From: a bacterium
GTDB lineage: Bacteria > Bacillota > Clostridia > Lachnospirales > Lachnospiraceae
Length of the DNA stretch: 64,000 nucleotides
Direction: 5' to 3'
NCBI GenBank assembly: GCA_030539165.1
Contig: JAUNSO010000002.1
Coordinates: forward strand, 1-64,000
Shown: positions 1 through 8,552 of the stretch, one piece after another
Layout: each line of letters opens with the position of its first letter
Position numbering within the stretch: position 1 is the first letter of the stretch
The notes under the pieces: model-generated
What the model was told of the DNA's origin: nothing
The model's input: the letters and a program-made list of their open reading frames with translations, nothing else
Databases searched by the model: none
Made by a program: the position numbers and the translations under genes

Positions 1-981
1 GATATGAGTAACTGGTATGTCCGCAGAAGCCGTGAGCGTTTCTGGGCAAAGGGTATGGAACAGGATAAGATCAATGCCTATATGACTCTCTACACAGCAC
101 TTGTAACGGTCAGCAAAGCAGCAGCACCGATGATTCCGTTCATGACAGAGGACATCTACAGAAACCTTGTATGTACAATTAACAAGAATGCTCCTGAGAG
201 TGTACATCTGTGTGATTTCCCGACAGCAGATGAGAAGCTCATTGACAGGCAGCTGGAAAATGACATGGATGAAGTCCTGAGAGTGGTTGTTATGGGACGT
301 GCCTGCAGAAATACAGCCAATATCAAGAACAGACAGCCGATTGCACAGATGTTCATCAAGGCACCGGAGGCATTGTCTGACTTTTATGTACAGATTGTAA
401 AAGAAGAGTTAAATGTTAAGACAGTGATCTTCACAGAGGATGTCAGAGACTTTACATCTTATTCCTTCAAGCCGCAGCTGAAGACTGTCGGACCGAAATA
501 CGGCAAGCAGCTTGGCGGTATCCAGAAGGAACTGGCTTCCTTAGACGGCAATGATGCGATGGATACACTGAAGGCAGATGGTGCACTCAAATTCGATGTG
601 AACGGAACAGAAGTTGTCCTCACAGAGGAAGACCTGCTGATTGAGATGACACAAAAGGAAGGCTATGTGTCAGAGGCAGATAATACAGTCACTGTTGTGC
701 TGGATACGAATCTGACAGAAGAACTGATTGAAGAAGGCAATGTGGCAGAGGTCATCAGCAAGCTGCAGACAATGCGTAAGGATGCGGGATTTGAGGTCAT
801 GGATCACATTCATGTTTATGTGGATGGGAATGATAAACTGGCTGAATTGATACAGAAGAACAGCAGTGCCATAAAAGGAAAGGTTCTTGCAGAATCTATT
901 ACCAATGATCAGACAGATGGATATGTAAAAGAATGGAATATCAACGGAGAAAATGTCACATTGGGTGTTAAGAAATTGTAA
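1..981 (+). CDS. ileS: Isoleucyl-tRNA synthetase, C-terminal part (5' end outside window)
   Basis: Cytoplasmic class I aminoacyl-tRNA synthetase that charges tRNA-Ile. Only the last 326 residues are present; the frame is open from base 1, so the ATG at base 4 is an internal Met inside the conserved SNWYVRRSRERFW segment of the anticodon-binding domain. The segment AAPMIPFMTEDIY and the long C-terminal extension (from about residue 150, DUF5915-like in clostridial IleS) fit the eukaryote-like long IleS type. The nucleotide-binding HIGH and KMSKS motifs lie upstream of the window. No terminator hairpin is seen directly after the stop; a weak promoter for the next gene follows. Confidence 0.95.
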   Translation, partial: DMSNWYVRRSRERFWAKGMEQDKINAYMTLYTALVTVSKAAAPMIPFMTEDIYRNLVCTINKNAPESVHLCDFPTADEKLIDRQLENDMDEVLRVVVMGRACRNTANIKNRQPIAQMFIKAPEALSDFYVQIVKEELNVKTVIFTEDVRDFTSYSFKPQLKTVGPKYGKQLGGIQKELASLDGNDAMDTLKADGALKFDVNGTEVVLTEEDLLIEMTQKEGYVSEADNTVTVVLDTNLTEELIEEGNVAEVISKLQTMRKDAGFEVMDHIHVYVDGNDKLAELIQKNSSAIKGKVLAESITNDQTDGYVKEWNINGENVTLGVKKL

Positions 982-1009
982 AAAGAATAAATTTTTTACA
1001 AAAGAACTA

Positions 1010-1038
1010 TTGCGGATAATGTAAATTAAAGTTATTAT
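1010..1038 (+). promoter_or_regulatory. Possible sigma-A promoter of the 81-aa gene
   Basis: TTGCGG (1010-1015), a 17-nt spacer and TATTAT (1033-1038). The -10 matches 5 of 6 consensus positions but the -35 only 3. It lies in the short gap between ileS and the next gene. Confidence 0.35.
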
Positions 1039-1074
1039 TAGTATGCTGTGTTGTGTTTGCTTAGAGGTTATCAT

Positions 1075-1320
1075 ATGATCATGAATTATAATTCTTATAC
1101 TAATTTTGAAGATCTGATGGATTTCATTCGTCCCAGACTAACCTATGGCAAAAATATCAAAGTGCAGCGGATCAAGATTACGATTCACGAGGATTACGTG
1201 CTGTATCATTTTCTGACCAGTCGTTGCATGTCGAAGATGATCAAGGTACGCAGAGATCAGATCCCGTTTGACGTATCAAACAGCATCGGCAAGAGTTTTG
1301 AGATTACAGACCAGCGTTGA
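1075..1320 (+). CDS. Small conserved hypothetical protein (81 aa)
   Basis: Not recognised as a characterised family. The start is placed at ATG 1075 because AGAGG (1063-1067) sits at good spacing before it; an upstream in-frame ATG at 1048 has no ribosome binding site. The protein is mixed charged/aromatic with no membrane segment or signal peptide, and contains one Cys. It stands between ileS and glgP and is closed by a perfect 12-bp hairpin, so it looks monocistronic. No function is inferred. Confidence 0.65.
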   Translation: MIMNYNSYTNFEDLMDFIRPRLTYGKNIKVQRIKITIHEDYVLYHFLTSRCMSKMIKVRRDQIPFDVSNSIGKSFEITDQR

Positions 1321-1323
1321 AAT

Positions 1324-1352
1324 TTGCATTTCTGACAGATAAAATGTATACT
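1324..1352 (+). promoter_or_regulatory. Possible sigma-A promoter of glgP
   Basis: TTGCAT (1324-1329), 17-nt spacer, TATACT (1347-1352). The expected transcription start (about 1359) falls inside the hairpin 1355-1384, so the glgP mRNA would begin with that structure or lose its 5' arm. Confidence 0.45.
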
Positions 1353-1354
1353 AT

Positions 1355-1384
1355 ATGAGACAGGTATTTCATTACCTGTCTCAT
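1355..1384 (+). terminator. Perfect 12-bp hairpin between the small gene and glgP
   Basis: ATGAGACAGGTA (1355-1366), loop TTTCAT, TACCTGTCTCAT (1373-1384), then ATTATTTG. It is a plausible intrinsic terminator for the 81-aa gene, though the following T tract is broken. It overlaps the start region of the proposed glgP promoter. Confidence 0.6.
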
Positions 1385-1440
1385 ATTATTTGCCAAAACA
1401 GCCGAATAGTATGGATATAAAAATATCGGAGGATAACGTT

Positions 1441-3909
1441 ATGATAAAAAAGTCTGCACCAACCCCCCATTTCGACAAGGAATTATTTAAAAGAAGTGTA
1501 TTGTATAATGTCAGGACATTGTATCGAAAGACAATAGAAGAAGCTGATGAGCAGCAGATTTTTCAGGCTGTTGCATATGCAGTTAAGGATCAGATCATTG
1601 ATGGCTGGCTGACGACTCAGAAAGAGTATGAGAAGCAGGATCCAAAAACAGTATACTATCTGTCTATGGAATTTCTGATGGGAAGAGCCTTAGGAAACGA
1701 CCTGATCAATTTAAAGGCATATAAAGAGGTAGCAGAAGCGCTGGATGAGCTGGGCCTGAATCTGAACGTCATAGAAGATCAGGAGCCGGATGCAGCACTC
1801 GGCAATGGTGGTCTCGGACGACTGGCGGCATGTTTTCTTGATTCGCTGGCTACGCTCGGATATGCGGCATATGGCTGCGGTATCCGCTATAAATACGGAA
1901 TGTTTATGCAGAGGATCAAGGATGGGTATCAGGTAGAGGCTCCGGATAACTGGCTAAAGGATGGCAATCCGTTTGAACTCAGACGTCCTGAATATGCCAA
2001 GGTTATTAAATTCGGAGGAAATATCCGTGTGGATACCGATGAATTCGGGCGTAATCATTTCACACAGGAGAATTACCAGTCTGTACAGGCAATTCCATAT
2101 GATTTGCCAATCGTAGGTTATGGAAACGGTATCGTGAACACGCTGCGTATCTGGGATGCACAGCCGGTGGAGTGTTTCCAGCTGGATTCCTTTGATAAAG
2201 GAGATTATCAAAAGGCAGTAGAGCAGGAAAATCTGGCAAAGAATATTGTAGAGGTTCTTTATCCGAATGATAATCATTATGCAGGAAAAGAATTGAGATT
2301 AAAGCAGCAATATTTCTTTATTTCAGCGAGTGTACAGGAAGCAGTAGAGAAGTACATGCGTAATCATGACGATATTAGGAAGTTCTATGAAAAAGTAACA
2401 TTCCAGCTCAATGACACGCATCCGACTGTTGCGGTTGCAGAGCTGATGCGTATCCTGATGGATGACTATGATCTGGAATGGGATGAGGCGTGGGCAATCA
2501 CGACCAGAACATGTGCATATACAAATCATACAATTATGTCTGAGGCACTCGAGAAATGGCCAATTGAGCTGTTTTCCAGATTATTGCCTAGAATTTATCA
2601 GATCATAGAGGAAATCAACAGGAGATTCCTGATTCAGGTAGAGTCAAAATATCCTGGAAATCAGGAAAAGATCCGTAAGATGGCGATTGTTTATGATGGT
2701 CAGGTCAAGATGGCGCATCTTGCGATTGTATCAGGGTTTTCAGTGAACGGTGTTGCCAGACTGCATACGGAGATCCTGAAGAATCAGGAGTTGAAGGATT
2801 TCTATGAGATGATGCCGGAGAAGTTTAATAATAAAACGAACGGTATTACCCAGAGAAGATTCTTACTGCATGGCAATCCGCTGCTTGCAGACTGGGTAAC
2901 GGCGCATGTCGGTTCTGAATGGATTACTGACCTGCCGAAGATCAGCAAACTGGAAGTTTTTGCGGACGATCCGAAGGCTCAGCAGGAGTTTATGAATATT
3001 AAGTATCAGAACAAGGTCAAGCTGGCTCAGTATATTCTGGAACATAACGGAATAGAAGTAGATCCGCGTTCTATATTTGATGTACAGGTCAAAAGACTGC
3101 ATGAATACAAGCGCCAGCTGCTGAATATTCTGCATGTTATGTACCTTTACAATCAGATCAAAGAAAATCCGGAAATGGATTTTTATCCGCGTACATTTAT
3201 CTTTGGTGCTAAGGCGGCAGCAGGCTACAGAGTTGCAAAGCTGACAATCAAGCTGATCAATACTGTGGCAGATGTGATCAACAATGATACTTCTATTAAT
3301 GGCAAGATCAAGGTTGTATTTATTGAAAACTACAGGGTATCCAATGCGGAACTGATTTTTGCAGCTTCAGATGTATCCGAACAGATTTCTACAGCCAGCA
3401 AAGAGGCATCCGGAACCGGCAATATGAAATTCATGCTGAACGGAGCGCTGACACTGGGCACGATGGATGGGGCCAATGTCGAGATCGTTGAAGAGGTGGG
3501 ACAGGAAAATGCATTTATTTTTGGCTTGTCCTCTGATGAAGTAATCAATTATGAAAACAACGGTGGCTATCATCCGACAGATATCTTTAACAATGATCCG
3601 GATATCCGTAAGGTATTGATGCAGTTGATTAATGGCTTCTATATGCCTAATGATCCGGAGATGTTCAGAGACCTGTATAATTCACTGCTGAATACGCAGT
3701 GTACAGCAAAGGCTGATACGTATTTCATATTGAAGGATTTCAAATCCTATGCAGAGGCACAGAAGAGAGTCGAGGCAGCGTATAGAGATGAAAAGGGCTG
3801 GGCAAGAAGTGCCATGATTAATGTAGCACGTTCGGGTAAATTTACGTCAGACAGAACCATACAGGAGTATGTTGATGATATCTGGCATCTGGACAGGGTG
3901 GTTCTATGA
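1441..3909 (+). CDS. glgP: Glycogen/starch/alpha-glucan phosphorylase
   Basis: Phosphorolysis of alpha-1,4-glucan to glucose-1-phosphate using pyridoxal phosphate; cytoplasmic. 822 aa, the usual length of GT35 phosphorylases. Diagnostic stretches include YYLSMEFLMGR, ALGNGGLGRLAACFLDS, FQLNDTHPTVAVAELMR and the PLP-lysine signature EASGTGNMKFMLNG with the cofactor Lys. The annotated frame is open earlier, but ATG 1441 follows CGGAGG (1428-1433) at proper spacing and is preferred. The gene overlaps the next one by 4 nt (ATGA), so the two are probably translated together. It is not inside a glg biosynthesis operon here, so it may work on stored glycogen or on imported maltodextrin. Confidence 0.95.
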   Translation: MIKKSAPTPHFDKELFKRSVLYNVRTLYRKTIEEADEQQIFQAVAYAVKDQIIDGWLTTQKEYEKQDPKTVYYLSMEFLMGRALGNDLINLKAYKEVAEALDELGLNLNVIEDQEPDAALGNGGLGRLAACFLDSLATLGYAAYGCGIRYKYGMFMQRIKDGYQVEAPDNWLKDGNPFELRRPEYAKVIKFGGNIRVDTDEFGRNHFTQENYQSVQAIPYDLPIVGYGNGIVNTLRIWDAQPVECFQLDSFDKGDYQKAVEQENLAKNIVEVLYPNDNHYAGKELRLKQQYFFISASVQEAVEKYMRNHDDIRKFYEKVTFQLNDTHPTVAVAELMRILMDDYDLEWDEAWAITTRTCAYTNHTIMSEALEKWPIELFSRLLPRIYQIIEEINRRFLIQVESKYPGNQEKIRKMAIVYDGQVKMAHLAIVSGFSVNGVARLHTEILKNQELKDFYEMMPEKFNNKTNGITQRRFLLHGNPLLADWVTAHVGSEWITDLPKISKLEVFADDPKAQQEFMNIKYQNKVKLAQYILEHNGIEVDPRSIFDVQVKRLHEYKRQLLNILHVMYLYNQIKENPEMDFYPRTFIFGAKAAAGYRVAKLTIKLINTVADVINNDTSINGKIKVVFIENYRVSNAELIFAASDVSEQISTASKEASGTGNMKFMLNGALTLGTMDGANVEIVEEVGQENAFIFGLSSDEVINYENNGGYHPTDIFNNDPDIRKVLMQLINGFYMPNDPEMFRDLYNSLLNTQCTAKADTYFILKDFKSYAEAQKRVEAAYRDEKGWARSAMINVARSGKFTSDRTIQEYVDDIWHLDRVVL

Positions 3910-4859
3910 AAAAGCATAAGATCATAATCGGAACGGCAGCAGGTCTGCTGACTGCAACAGCTGCCGCCGGTATTTTCTTTTACAGATTTGCATTTATAAA
4001 ACCAAAAAAACTGGAAGATATGTCAAAGGACATGGAGCCCTTCCGAGAAGAGATCCAAAGAACAAGAGCGTGGCTGGATGAACAGCCACTGGAGGAGATC
4101 GGTATCAAGAGCATTGACGGTCTCCATCTCAACGGATATTATCTGCCGGTTGAAGATGCCGCCAGAACAGTGGTATGTGTCAATGGCTTCAGGGGTAATG
4201 GCAAAAAGGATTTTGTATTATTATCAAAGTATCTGCATGAACACCAGTGTAATGTGCTGCTGGTGGATCAGCGTGGCTGTGGACTCAGTGACGGAGAGAT
4301 GTGTTATGGTATCATGGGCAGATACGACTGCATTTCCTGGCTGGATTATTTGACCGACCGTCTTGGTGAAGACATGCCGTTGTATCTGCATGGTGGATCG
4401 ATGGGAGCTGCCACGGTCATGATGGCAAGCGAGCTGAACCTGCCATCTGCAATGAAAGGTGTCATTGCAGACTGTGGGTATACAACACCCTGGAAGGAAA
4501 TGAAGCATGCAGCAAAACAGCTGTTTCATATACCTTCATTTCCGATGATCTACCTTTTGGACGTTGCATTGATGGCCAGACAGGGATTTTCATTGAAGGA
4601 CGTATCAGCCACAGAAGCCGTCAAACACAGCAAGGTTCCAATTCTGTTTATTCACGGAGATGAAGATACCTTTGTGCCGACAGAAATGAGCCGTACCAAT
4701 TACAATGCCTGCACGGCACCAAAGCATTTGGAGATTTTTGAGGGTGCTGCACACTGTATGAGCTATATGACAGACACAGAACGTTATCAGCGGGCTCTGC
4801 AACGTTTCTTTGATGCATGCGAGAACGGAGATCATTCAGGATTTTTTAGCAGAATCTGA
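3906..4859 (+). CDS. Membrane-anchored alpha/beta hydrolase
   Basis: 317 aa with an N-terminal hydrophobic anchor (about residues 5-28) and a serine hydrolase domain facing outside if the anchor is type II. The nucleophile elbow is HGGSMGAAT (G-x-S-x-G), the acid is in HGDEDTFVP and the catalytic His in AAHCMSY, so the triad appears complete. It belongs to the broad DUF/BAAT-like alpha/beta hydrolase group common as surface esterases or peptidases in Clostridia; the substrate cannot be told. Start and stop overlap ATGA with glgP, implying translational coupling. The 3' end overlaps the convergent minus-strand gene by 24 nt. Confidence 0.85.
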   Translation: MKKHKIIIGTAAGLLTATAAAGIFFYRFAFIKPKKLEDMSKDMEPFREEIQRTRAWLDEQPLEEIGIKSIDGLHLNGYYLPVEDAARTVVCVNGFRGNGKKDFVLLSKYLHEHQCNVLLVDQRGCGLSDGEMCYGIMGRYDCISWLDYLTDRLGEDMPLYLHGGSMGAATVMMASELNLPSAMKGVIADCGYTTPWKEMKHAAKQLFHIPSFPMIYLLDVALMARQGFSLKDVSATEAVKHSKVPILFIHGDEDTFVPTEMSRTNYNACTAPKHLEIFEGAAHCMSYMTDTERYQRALQRFFDACENGDHSGFFSRI

Positions 4860-5681
4860 TGACTTCCATATAGAACAACAAACAGCCGTGCGAAGTATTC
4901 GTGCGGCTTCTTTTATACTCTCTGCGGTTTCAGCAGAGGTGGCAGGAGTAAAATAAATCAATGCACTGTCAAGAGCCTTCCTGTACTGCCACGATGCGGC
5001 AAGCTCTGCATAGTCAATCATCGCGATTCGTCCCCAGGTGGAAACCACCAGCCGGATCAATCCATTCGACAAATCAATTCCTGTAACTGTAACAAAATGA
5101 TTTTGCATGCCGTCCGGAGCCTGATAAGGAGCATCCTGACAGTTGTATTCTCCATGAAACAAGGTCAGTTCGTGTCTGTTATAAGATGTGAGCAGCCCGA
5201 CAGCGCCACACATATCCAGTCCTTTGCGGATAAATGATAACCCCGTATCATAATCACAGAATACAGTAGAAAGTGCATGCGCTTTCAGATACAGCCCATG
5301 CTGAGCCCCAAACCGGAGCACGCCCTTTACATATCCATAAATACTACGTCCATTGTTCGGAGATACCCTCCGAAAGAACTGATTATCTCTCCTGCAGCGA
5401 TCATAAATCCACCTCAACACGGGAATCTCCCACGTACCCATCGTATCATACACGTCATTCATAAACACCACATAATCATCCTGCGAAATCACTCCATCCC
5501 CAGAAATCCGCACACCCAGCTTCGCCCGTACATCCTCCCGCTTCCATGCCATCATCAGCAATACATTCGATCCCGAAACGGGCCCACATCCCCCACGAGC
5601 CCTCGTATGACTCTGAAACCAATCCTGATTTCCACCAAAATAAACCCTTCCATCATCCCCAACTACCCGAACAAATTCCAT
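4836..5681 (-). CDS. Papain-fold (C39-like) cysteine peptidase-like protein
   Basis: 281 aa without a clear signal peptide. Near residue 27 it has the pattern GGCGPVSGSNVLLMMAW, typical of the catalytic Cys and helix of papain-fold/C39-type peptidases; a later NHFVTVTGI supplies the His and STWGR a possible Asn/Trp-type third position. An aromatic segment YFGGNQDWF precedes the Cys, as often seen in clostridial members. A GGGAGG ribosome binding site (5692-5697) precedes ATG 5681. The last 20-odd codons overlap the convergent hydrolase gene and its terminator. Substrate and processing role are unknown; catalytic activity is inferred from motifs only. Confidence 0.65.
   Translation of the reverse strand: MEFVRVVGDDGRVYFGGNQDWFQSHTRARGGCGPVSGSNVLLMMAWKREDVRAKLGVRISGDGVISQDDYVVFMNDVYDTMGTWEIPVLRWIYDRCRRDNQFFRRVSPNNGRSIYGYVKGVLRFGAQHGLYLKAHALSTVFCDYDTGLSFIRKGLDMCGAVGLLTSYNRHELTLFHGEYNCQDAPYQAPDGMQNHFVTVTGIDLSNGLIRLVVSTWGRIAMIDYAELAASWQYRKALDSALIYFTPATSAETAESIKEAARILRTAVCCSIWKSSDSAKKS
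4884..4912 (+). terminator. Intrinsic terminator of glgP-hydrolase operon
   Basis: AGCCGTGCGAA (4884-4894), loop GTA, TTCGTGCGGCT (4898-4908), 11 bp with two G-U pairs, followed by TCTTTTA. It lies inside the 3' coding part of the minus-strand gene. Confidence 0.7.
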
Positions 5682-6014
5682 CCCTTAATATCCTCCCAGA
5701 TGATATATATTATAATTCTACAACACCCCACTCCTTTTGTAACCCATTTTCTCTATGCAGTCGTAACCATTACACTAACGCAATCATACATATGGCAAAA
5801 CATAATGACAAGCCAGTTGACGTTGCCAAGCACAATAAAAAGAGTCCGACACCAAGCAAATCCCGCCTGCTATGCGATGCCGATTCGCGCCCGTCCAATC
5901 CATACCCATTCAAATCCCCCGCAACCCCTTGCAAAACCCCCAAATGTAATATAAAATGAAATACGGACAAAAAATCGACTAATCAATCATAGAATCATGA
6001 AACGGAGGACAACA
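5682..6014. other. Intergenic region between divergent genes, G-poor on the plus strand
   Basis: 333 bp separating the papain-fold gene and the aconitase gene. The plus strand is rich in C and A and poor in G, a skew that continues from the minus-strand gene. A TATAAT on the minus strand (5714-5709) is a possible -10 for that gene but lacks a convincing -35. No stable terminator hairpin or RNA gene was recognised. A 66-codon minus-strand frame (5770-5970) is open but has no ATG/RBS. Confidence 0.5.
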
Positions 6015-8309
6015 ATGATTAAACTATACAACAGCGGCGCCTACCTGATCGATGGATCCCAGATCATCCCTGACAATGAGGATGCTATGGCAAGAGTGAC
6101 GGAGGCCACCGGCAGACAGACAGCTCCAGAAGAAGCCGCCAAGGAAACGATTGCTTACAGTATTTTGAAGGCACACAATACCTCTGATAATATGGAAAAA
6201 CTCAAGATCAAATTTGACAAGCTGACATCCCACGATATCACTTTCGTAGGGATCATTCAGACAGCACGCGCATCAGGGCTTGAGAAATTTCCTGTACCCT
6301 ATGTACTGACCAACTGCCACAACTCACTCTGCGCAGTCGGCGGGACTATCAATGAAGATGATCACATGTTTGGACTGACATGTGCAAAAAAATATGGTGG
6401 AATCTATGTACCGCCTCATCAGGCTGTCATACATCAGTTTGCTAGAGAAATGCTGGCAGGCGGCGGTAAGATGATTCTCGGCTCCGATTCCCATACGCGC
6501 TATGGTGCACTGGGTACTATGGCGATGGGCGAAGGTGGCCCTGAGCTTGTAAAGCAGCTGTTATCTAAGACATATGATATTAATATGCCGGATGTAGTAT
6601 GCGTTTACCTGAAGGGAAGTCCGATTCCCGGAGTAGGCCCTCAGGATGTTGCACTTGCGATTATTGGCGCTGTTTTTTCCAATGGATATGTCAATAATAA
6701 GGTCATGGAATTTGTAGGCCCCGGTGTTGCGAGCCTGAGCGCTGATTTCAGAATCGGTATTGACGTTATGACAACAGAGACGACCTGCCTGTCTTCTATC
6801 TGGAAAACAGATGATACCATTAAAGACTTCTACGAGACTCATGGACGTATAGAGGACTATCAAGAACTGGAGCCCGGTCAGGTTGCTTATTACGATGGAG
6901 TGGTAGAGGTGGATCTGGATCAGATCAGACCTATGATTGCAATGCCGTTCCATCCGAGCAATACTTATACAATAGAGGAAGTCAATCAGAATCTGCTGGA
7001 TATTTTGGATGATGTGGAAAAAAGAGCATTGGTCAGTCTGGATGGACAGGTACAGTATACGCTTAAGGACAAGGTAAGAGATGGAAAATTATATGTAGAA
7101 CAGGGAATCATCGCAGGCTGTGCCGGCGGAGGCTTTGAAAATATCTGTGCTGCTGCAGATATCCTGAAGGGTACCAGCATCGGCTCTGATGAATTCACAC
7201 TGAGTGTGTATCCTGCATCTACTCCGATTTATATGGAGCTTCTGAAAAATGGTTCAGCTGCGGCACTGCTTGAGACTGGTGCAATCCTGAAGACAGCATT
7301 CTGCGGTCCCTGCTTTGGGGCAGGCGATACTCCTGCTAATAATGCGTTCAGTATCCGTCATTCCACCAGAAACTTCCCGAACAGAGAAGGTTCAAAGCTT
7401 CAGAATGGCCAGATCTCTTCCGTTGCACTGATGGATGCACGTTCGATTGCAGCAACGGCTGCTAATAAGGGCTTCCTGACAGCGGCGACAGATGTTGACA
7501 GAGATAAGCTGACAGGAAAACACAAGTATTTCTTTGATCAGACAATCTATGCAAACAGAGTATTTGACAGTCATGGAGCGGCTGACCCGGATACAGAGGT
7601 CAAATTCGGACCGAACATCAAAGACTGGCCCACCATGAGCGCCCTGACTGATCATCTGGTGTTGAAGGTAGTCGCTGAGATTCATGATCCTGTAACGACA
7701 ACGGATGAATTGATTCCGTCGGGAGAGACGTCCTCCTTCCGTTCCAATCCACTCGGTCTGGCTGAGTTTACACTCTCCAGAAAGGATCCTGCTTATGTAG
7801 GGCTGGCGAAGGAAGTGCAAAAGGCAGAAAAAGCAAGAACAGCAGGAACAGATCCCAAAGAGGCATTTCCTGAGATCCGGTCGGTATTAGAAAAGATCAA
7901 GGAAAGCCATCCTGATACCGGCAGCAGCAATACCGGAATCGGAAGTACGATTTTTGCAGTGAAGCCGGGAGATGGGTCTGCACGTGAACAGGCTGCGTCC
8001 TGTCAGAAGGTTCTGGGCGGCTGGGCAAACATAGCAAATGAGTATGCGACCAAACGTTATCGCTCTAATCTGATTAACTGGGGCATGCTGCCGTTCCTGA
8101 TCGAAGGTGTCAAGGAACTGCCGTTTGAAAATCATGATTATATCTTTATACCGGATATAAAGAAAGCAGTTGAGAACAGACAGACCGAAATCAAAGCCTA
8201 TGTGGTCAATAAGGATATGAAAGAATTCACATTGAGACTGGGTGAAATGACAGATGATGAAAGAACCATCATTCTGAAGGGCTGCCTGATCAATTACTAT
8301 AGAGATTGA
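6015..8309 (+). CDS. Aconitase-family hydratase (aconitate hydratase-like)
   Basis: 764 aa, an iron-sulfur hydratase of the aconitase superfamily, cytoplasmic. Start ATG 6015 follows CGGAGG (6002-6007); the earlier ATG 5997 lacks a site. The N-terminal three-domain part carries [21 protein letters not shown] and the cluster cysteines in TNCHNSLC and [14 protein letters not shown]; the C-terminal swivel domain carries [12 protein letters not shown] and [12 protein letters not shown]. This arrangement matches full-length single-chain aconitases, annotated in many Clostridia simply as hydratase. No citrate synthase or isocitrate dehydrogenase lies nearby, so aconitate as substrate is likely but not proven. 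It stands alone, with a sigma-28 unit after it. Confidence 0.8.
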   Translation: MIKLYNSGAYLIDGSQIIPDNEDAMARVTEATGRQTAPEEAAKETIAYSILKAHNTSDNMEKLKIKFDKLTSHDITFVGIIQTARASGLEKFPVPYVLTNCHNSLCAVGGTINEDDHMFGLTCAKKYGGIYVPPHQAVIHQFAREMLAGGGKMILGSDSHTRYGALGTMAMGEGGPELVKQLLSKTYDINMPDVVCVYLKGSPIPGVGPQDVALAIIGAVFSNGYVNNKVMEFVGPGVASLSADFRIGIDVMTTETTCLSSIWKTDDTIKDFYETHGRIEDYQELEPGQVAYYDGVVEVDLDQIRPMIAMPFHPSNTYTIEEVNQNLLDILDDVEKRALVSLDGQVQYTLKDKVRDGKLYVEQGIIAGCAGGGFENICAAADILKGTSIGSDEFTLSVYPASTPIYMELLKNGSAAALLETGAILKTAFCGPCFGAGDTPANNAFSIRHSTRNFPNREGSKLQNGQISSVALMDARSIAATAANKGFLTAATDVDRDKLTGKHKYFFDQTIYANRVFDSHGAADPDTEVKFGPNIKDWPTMSALTDHLVLKVVAEIHDPVTTTDELIPSGETSSFRSNPLGLAEFTLSRKDPAYVGLAKEVQKAEKARTAGTDPKEAFPEIRSVLEKIKESHPDTGSSNTGIGSTIFAVKPGDGSAREQAASCQKVLGGWANIANEYATKRYRSNLINWGMLPFLIEGVKELPFENHDYIFIPDIKKAVENRQTEIKAYVVNKDMKEFTLRLGEMTDDERTIILKGCLINYYRD

Positions 8310-8350
8310 TAAAGGAATACAGCTGCAAAACACAATTTAGTCACAAACTC

Positions 8351-8377
8351 TAAATAATTATGAGTTTCTGCCGATAT
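8351..8377 (+). promoter_or_regulatory. Sigma-28 (FliA/SigD) motility promoter
   Basis: TAAA (8351-8354), exactly 15 nt, then GCCGATAT (8370-8377). This matches the established sigma-28 consensus TAAA-N15-GCCGATAA at 11 of 12 positions. It points at the hairpin-rich leader and EF-hand-like gene downstream. Confidence 0.8.
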
Positions 8378-8383
8378 TCATTA

Positions 8384-8489
8384 TACAGAGACTGCTTCGA
8401 CGGGAGCAGACTTTGATAATAAAGAGACAGACCACGGAGGGCATGACATCAGTTGGAAGGGATTCCATTCTGATGCAGTGCCCTTTTTT
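8384..8489 (+). ncRNA. Candidate sigma-28-driven short structured RNA or attenuator leader
   Basis: From the predicted start near 8384 the RNA would form a 7-bp hairpin (8392-8398 with 8403-8409), a small hairpin (8411-8414 with 8421-8424), then the strong terminator 8438-8484 with six Ts. Its length would be about 105 nt. Either it is a free small RNA made with the flagellar regulon, or the terminator is an attenuator controlling the gene at 8553. No known riboswitch family was recognised. Confidence 0.4.
8438..8489 (+). terminator. Strong three-tier terminator hairpin
   Basis: AGGGCA (8438-8443) pairs with TGCCCT (8479-8484); after a 3x3 internal loop CATCAG (8447-8452) pairs with CTGATG (8470-8475); at the tip TGGAA (8454-8458) pairs with TTCCA (8463-8467), loop GGGA. 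Ts run from 8484 to 8489. It lies after the sigma-28 promoter and before the EF-hand-like gene. Confidence 0.75.
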
Positions 8490-8552
8490 ATGGAAGGACA
8501 TGGACGAAATTTTATAAAAGTGTGGCTCTTTGCTCTCACTAGGAGGAATTCA

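Noticed and set aside
5277-5959. Long plus-strand open frames rich in Pro, His and Ile
   Set aside because: They are antisense to the papain-fold gene and follow from the C-rich skew; no ribosome binding site and no coherent protein pattern.
5770-5970. 66-codon minus-strand frame with a hydrophobic C-terminus
   Set aside because: Starts with TTG, lacks a Shine-Dalgarno, and no family resemblance; kept only as a comment on the intergenic region.
8478-8552. ATG 8478 as start of the EF-hand-like gene
   Set aside because: It lies in the terminator stem without a ribosome binding site, whereas TTG 8553 follows AGGAGG by 6 nt.
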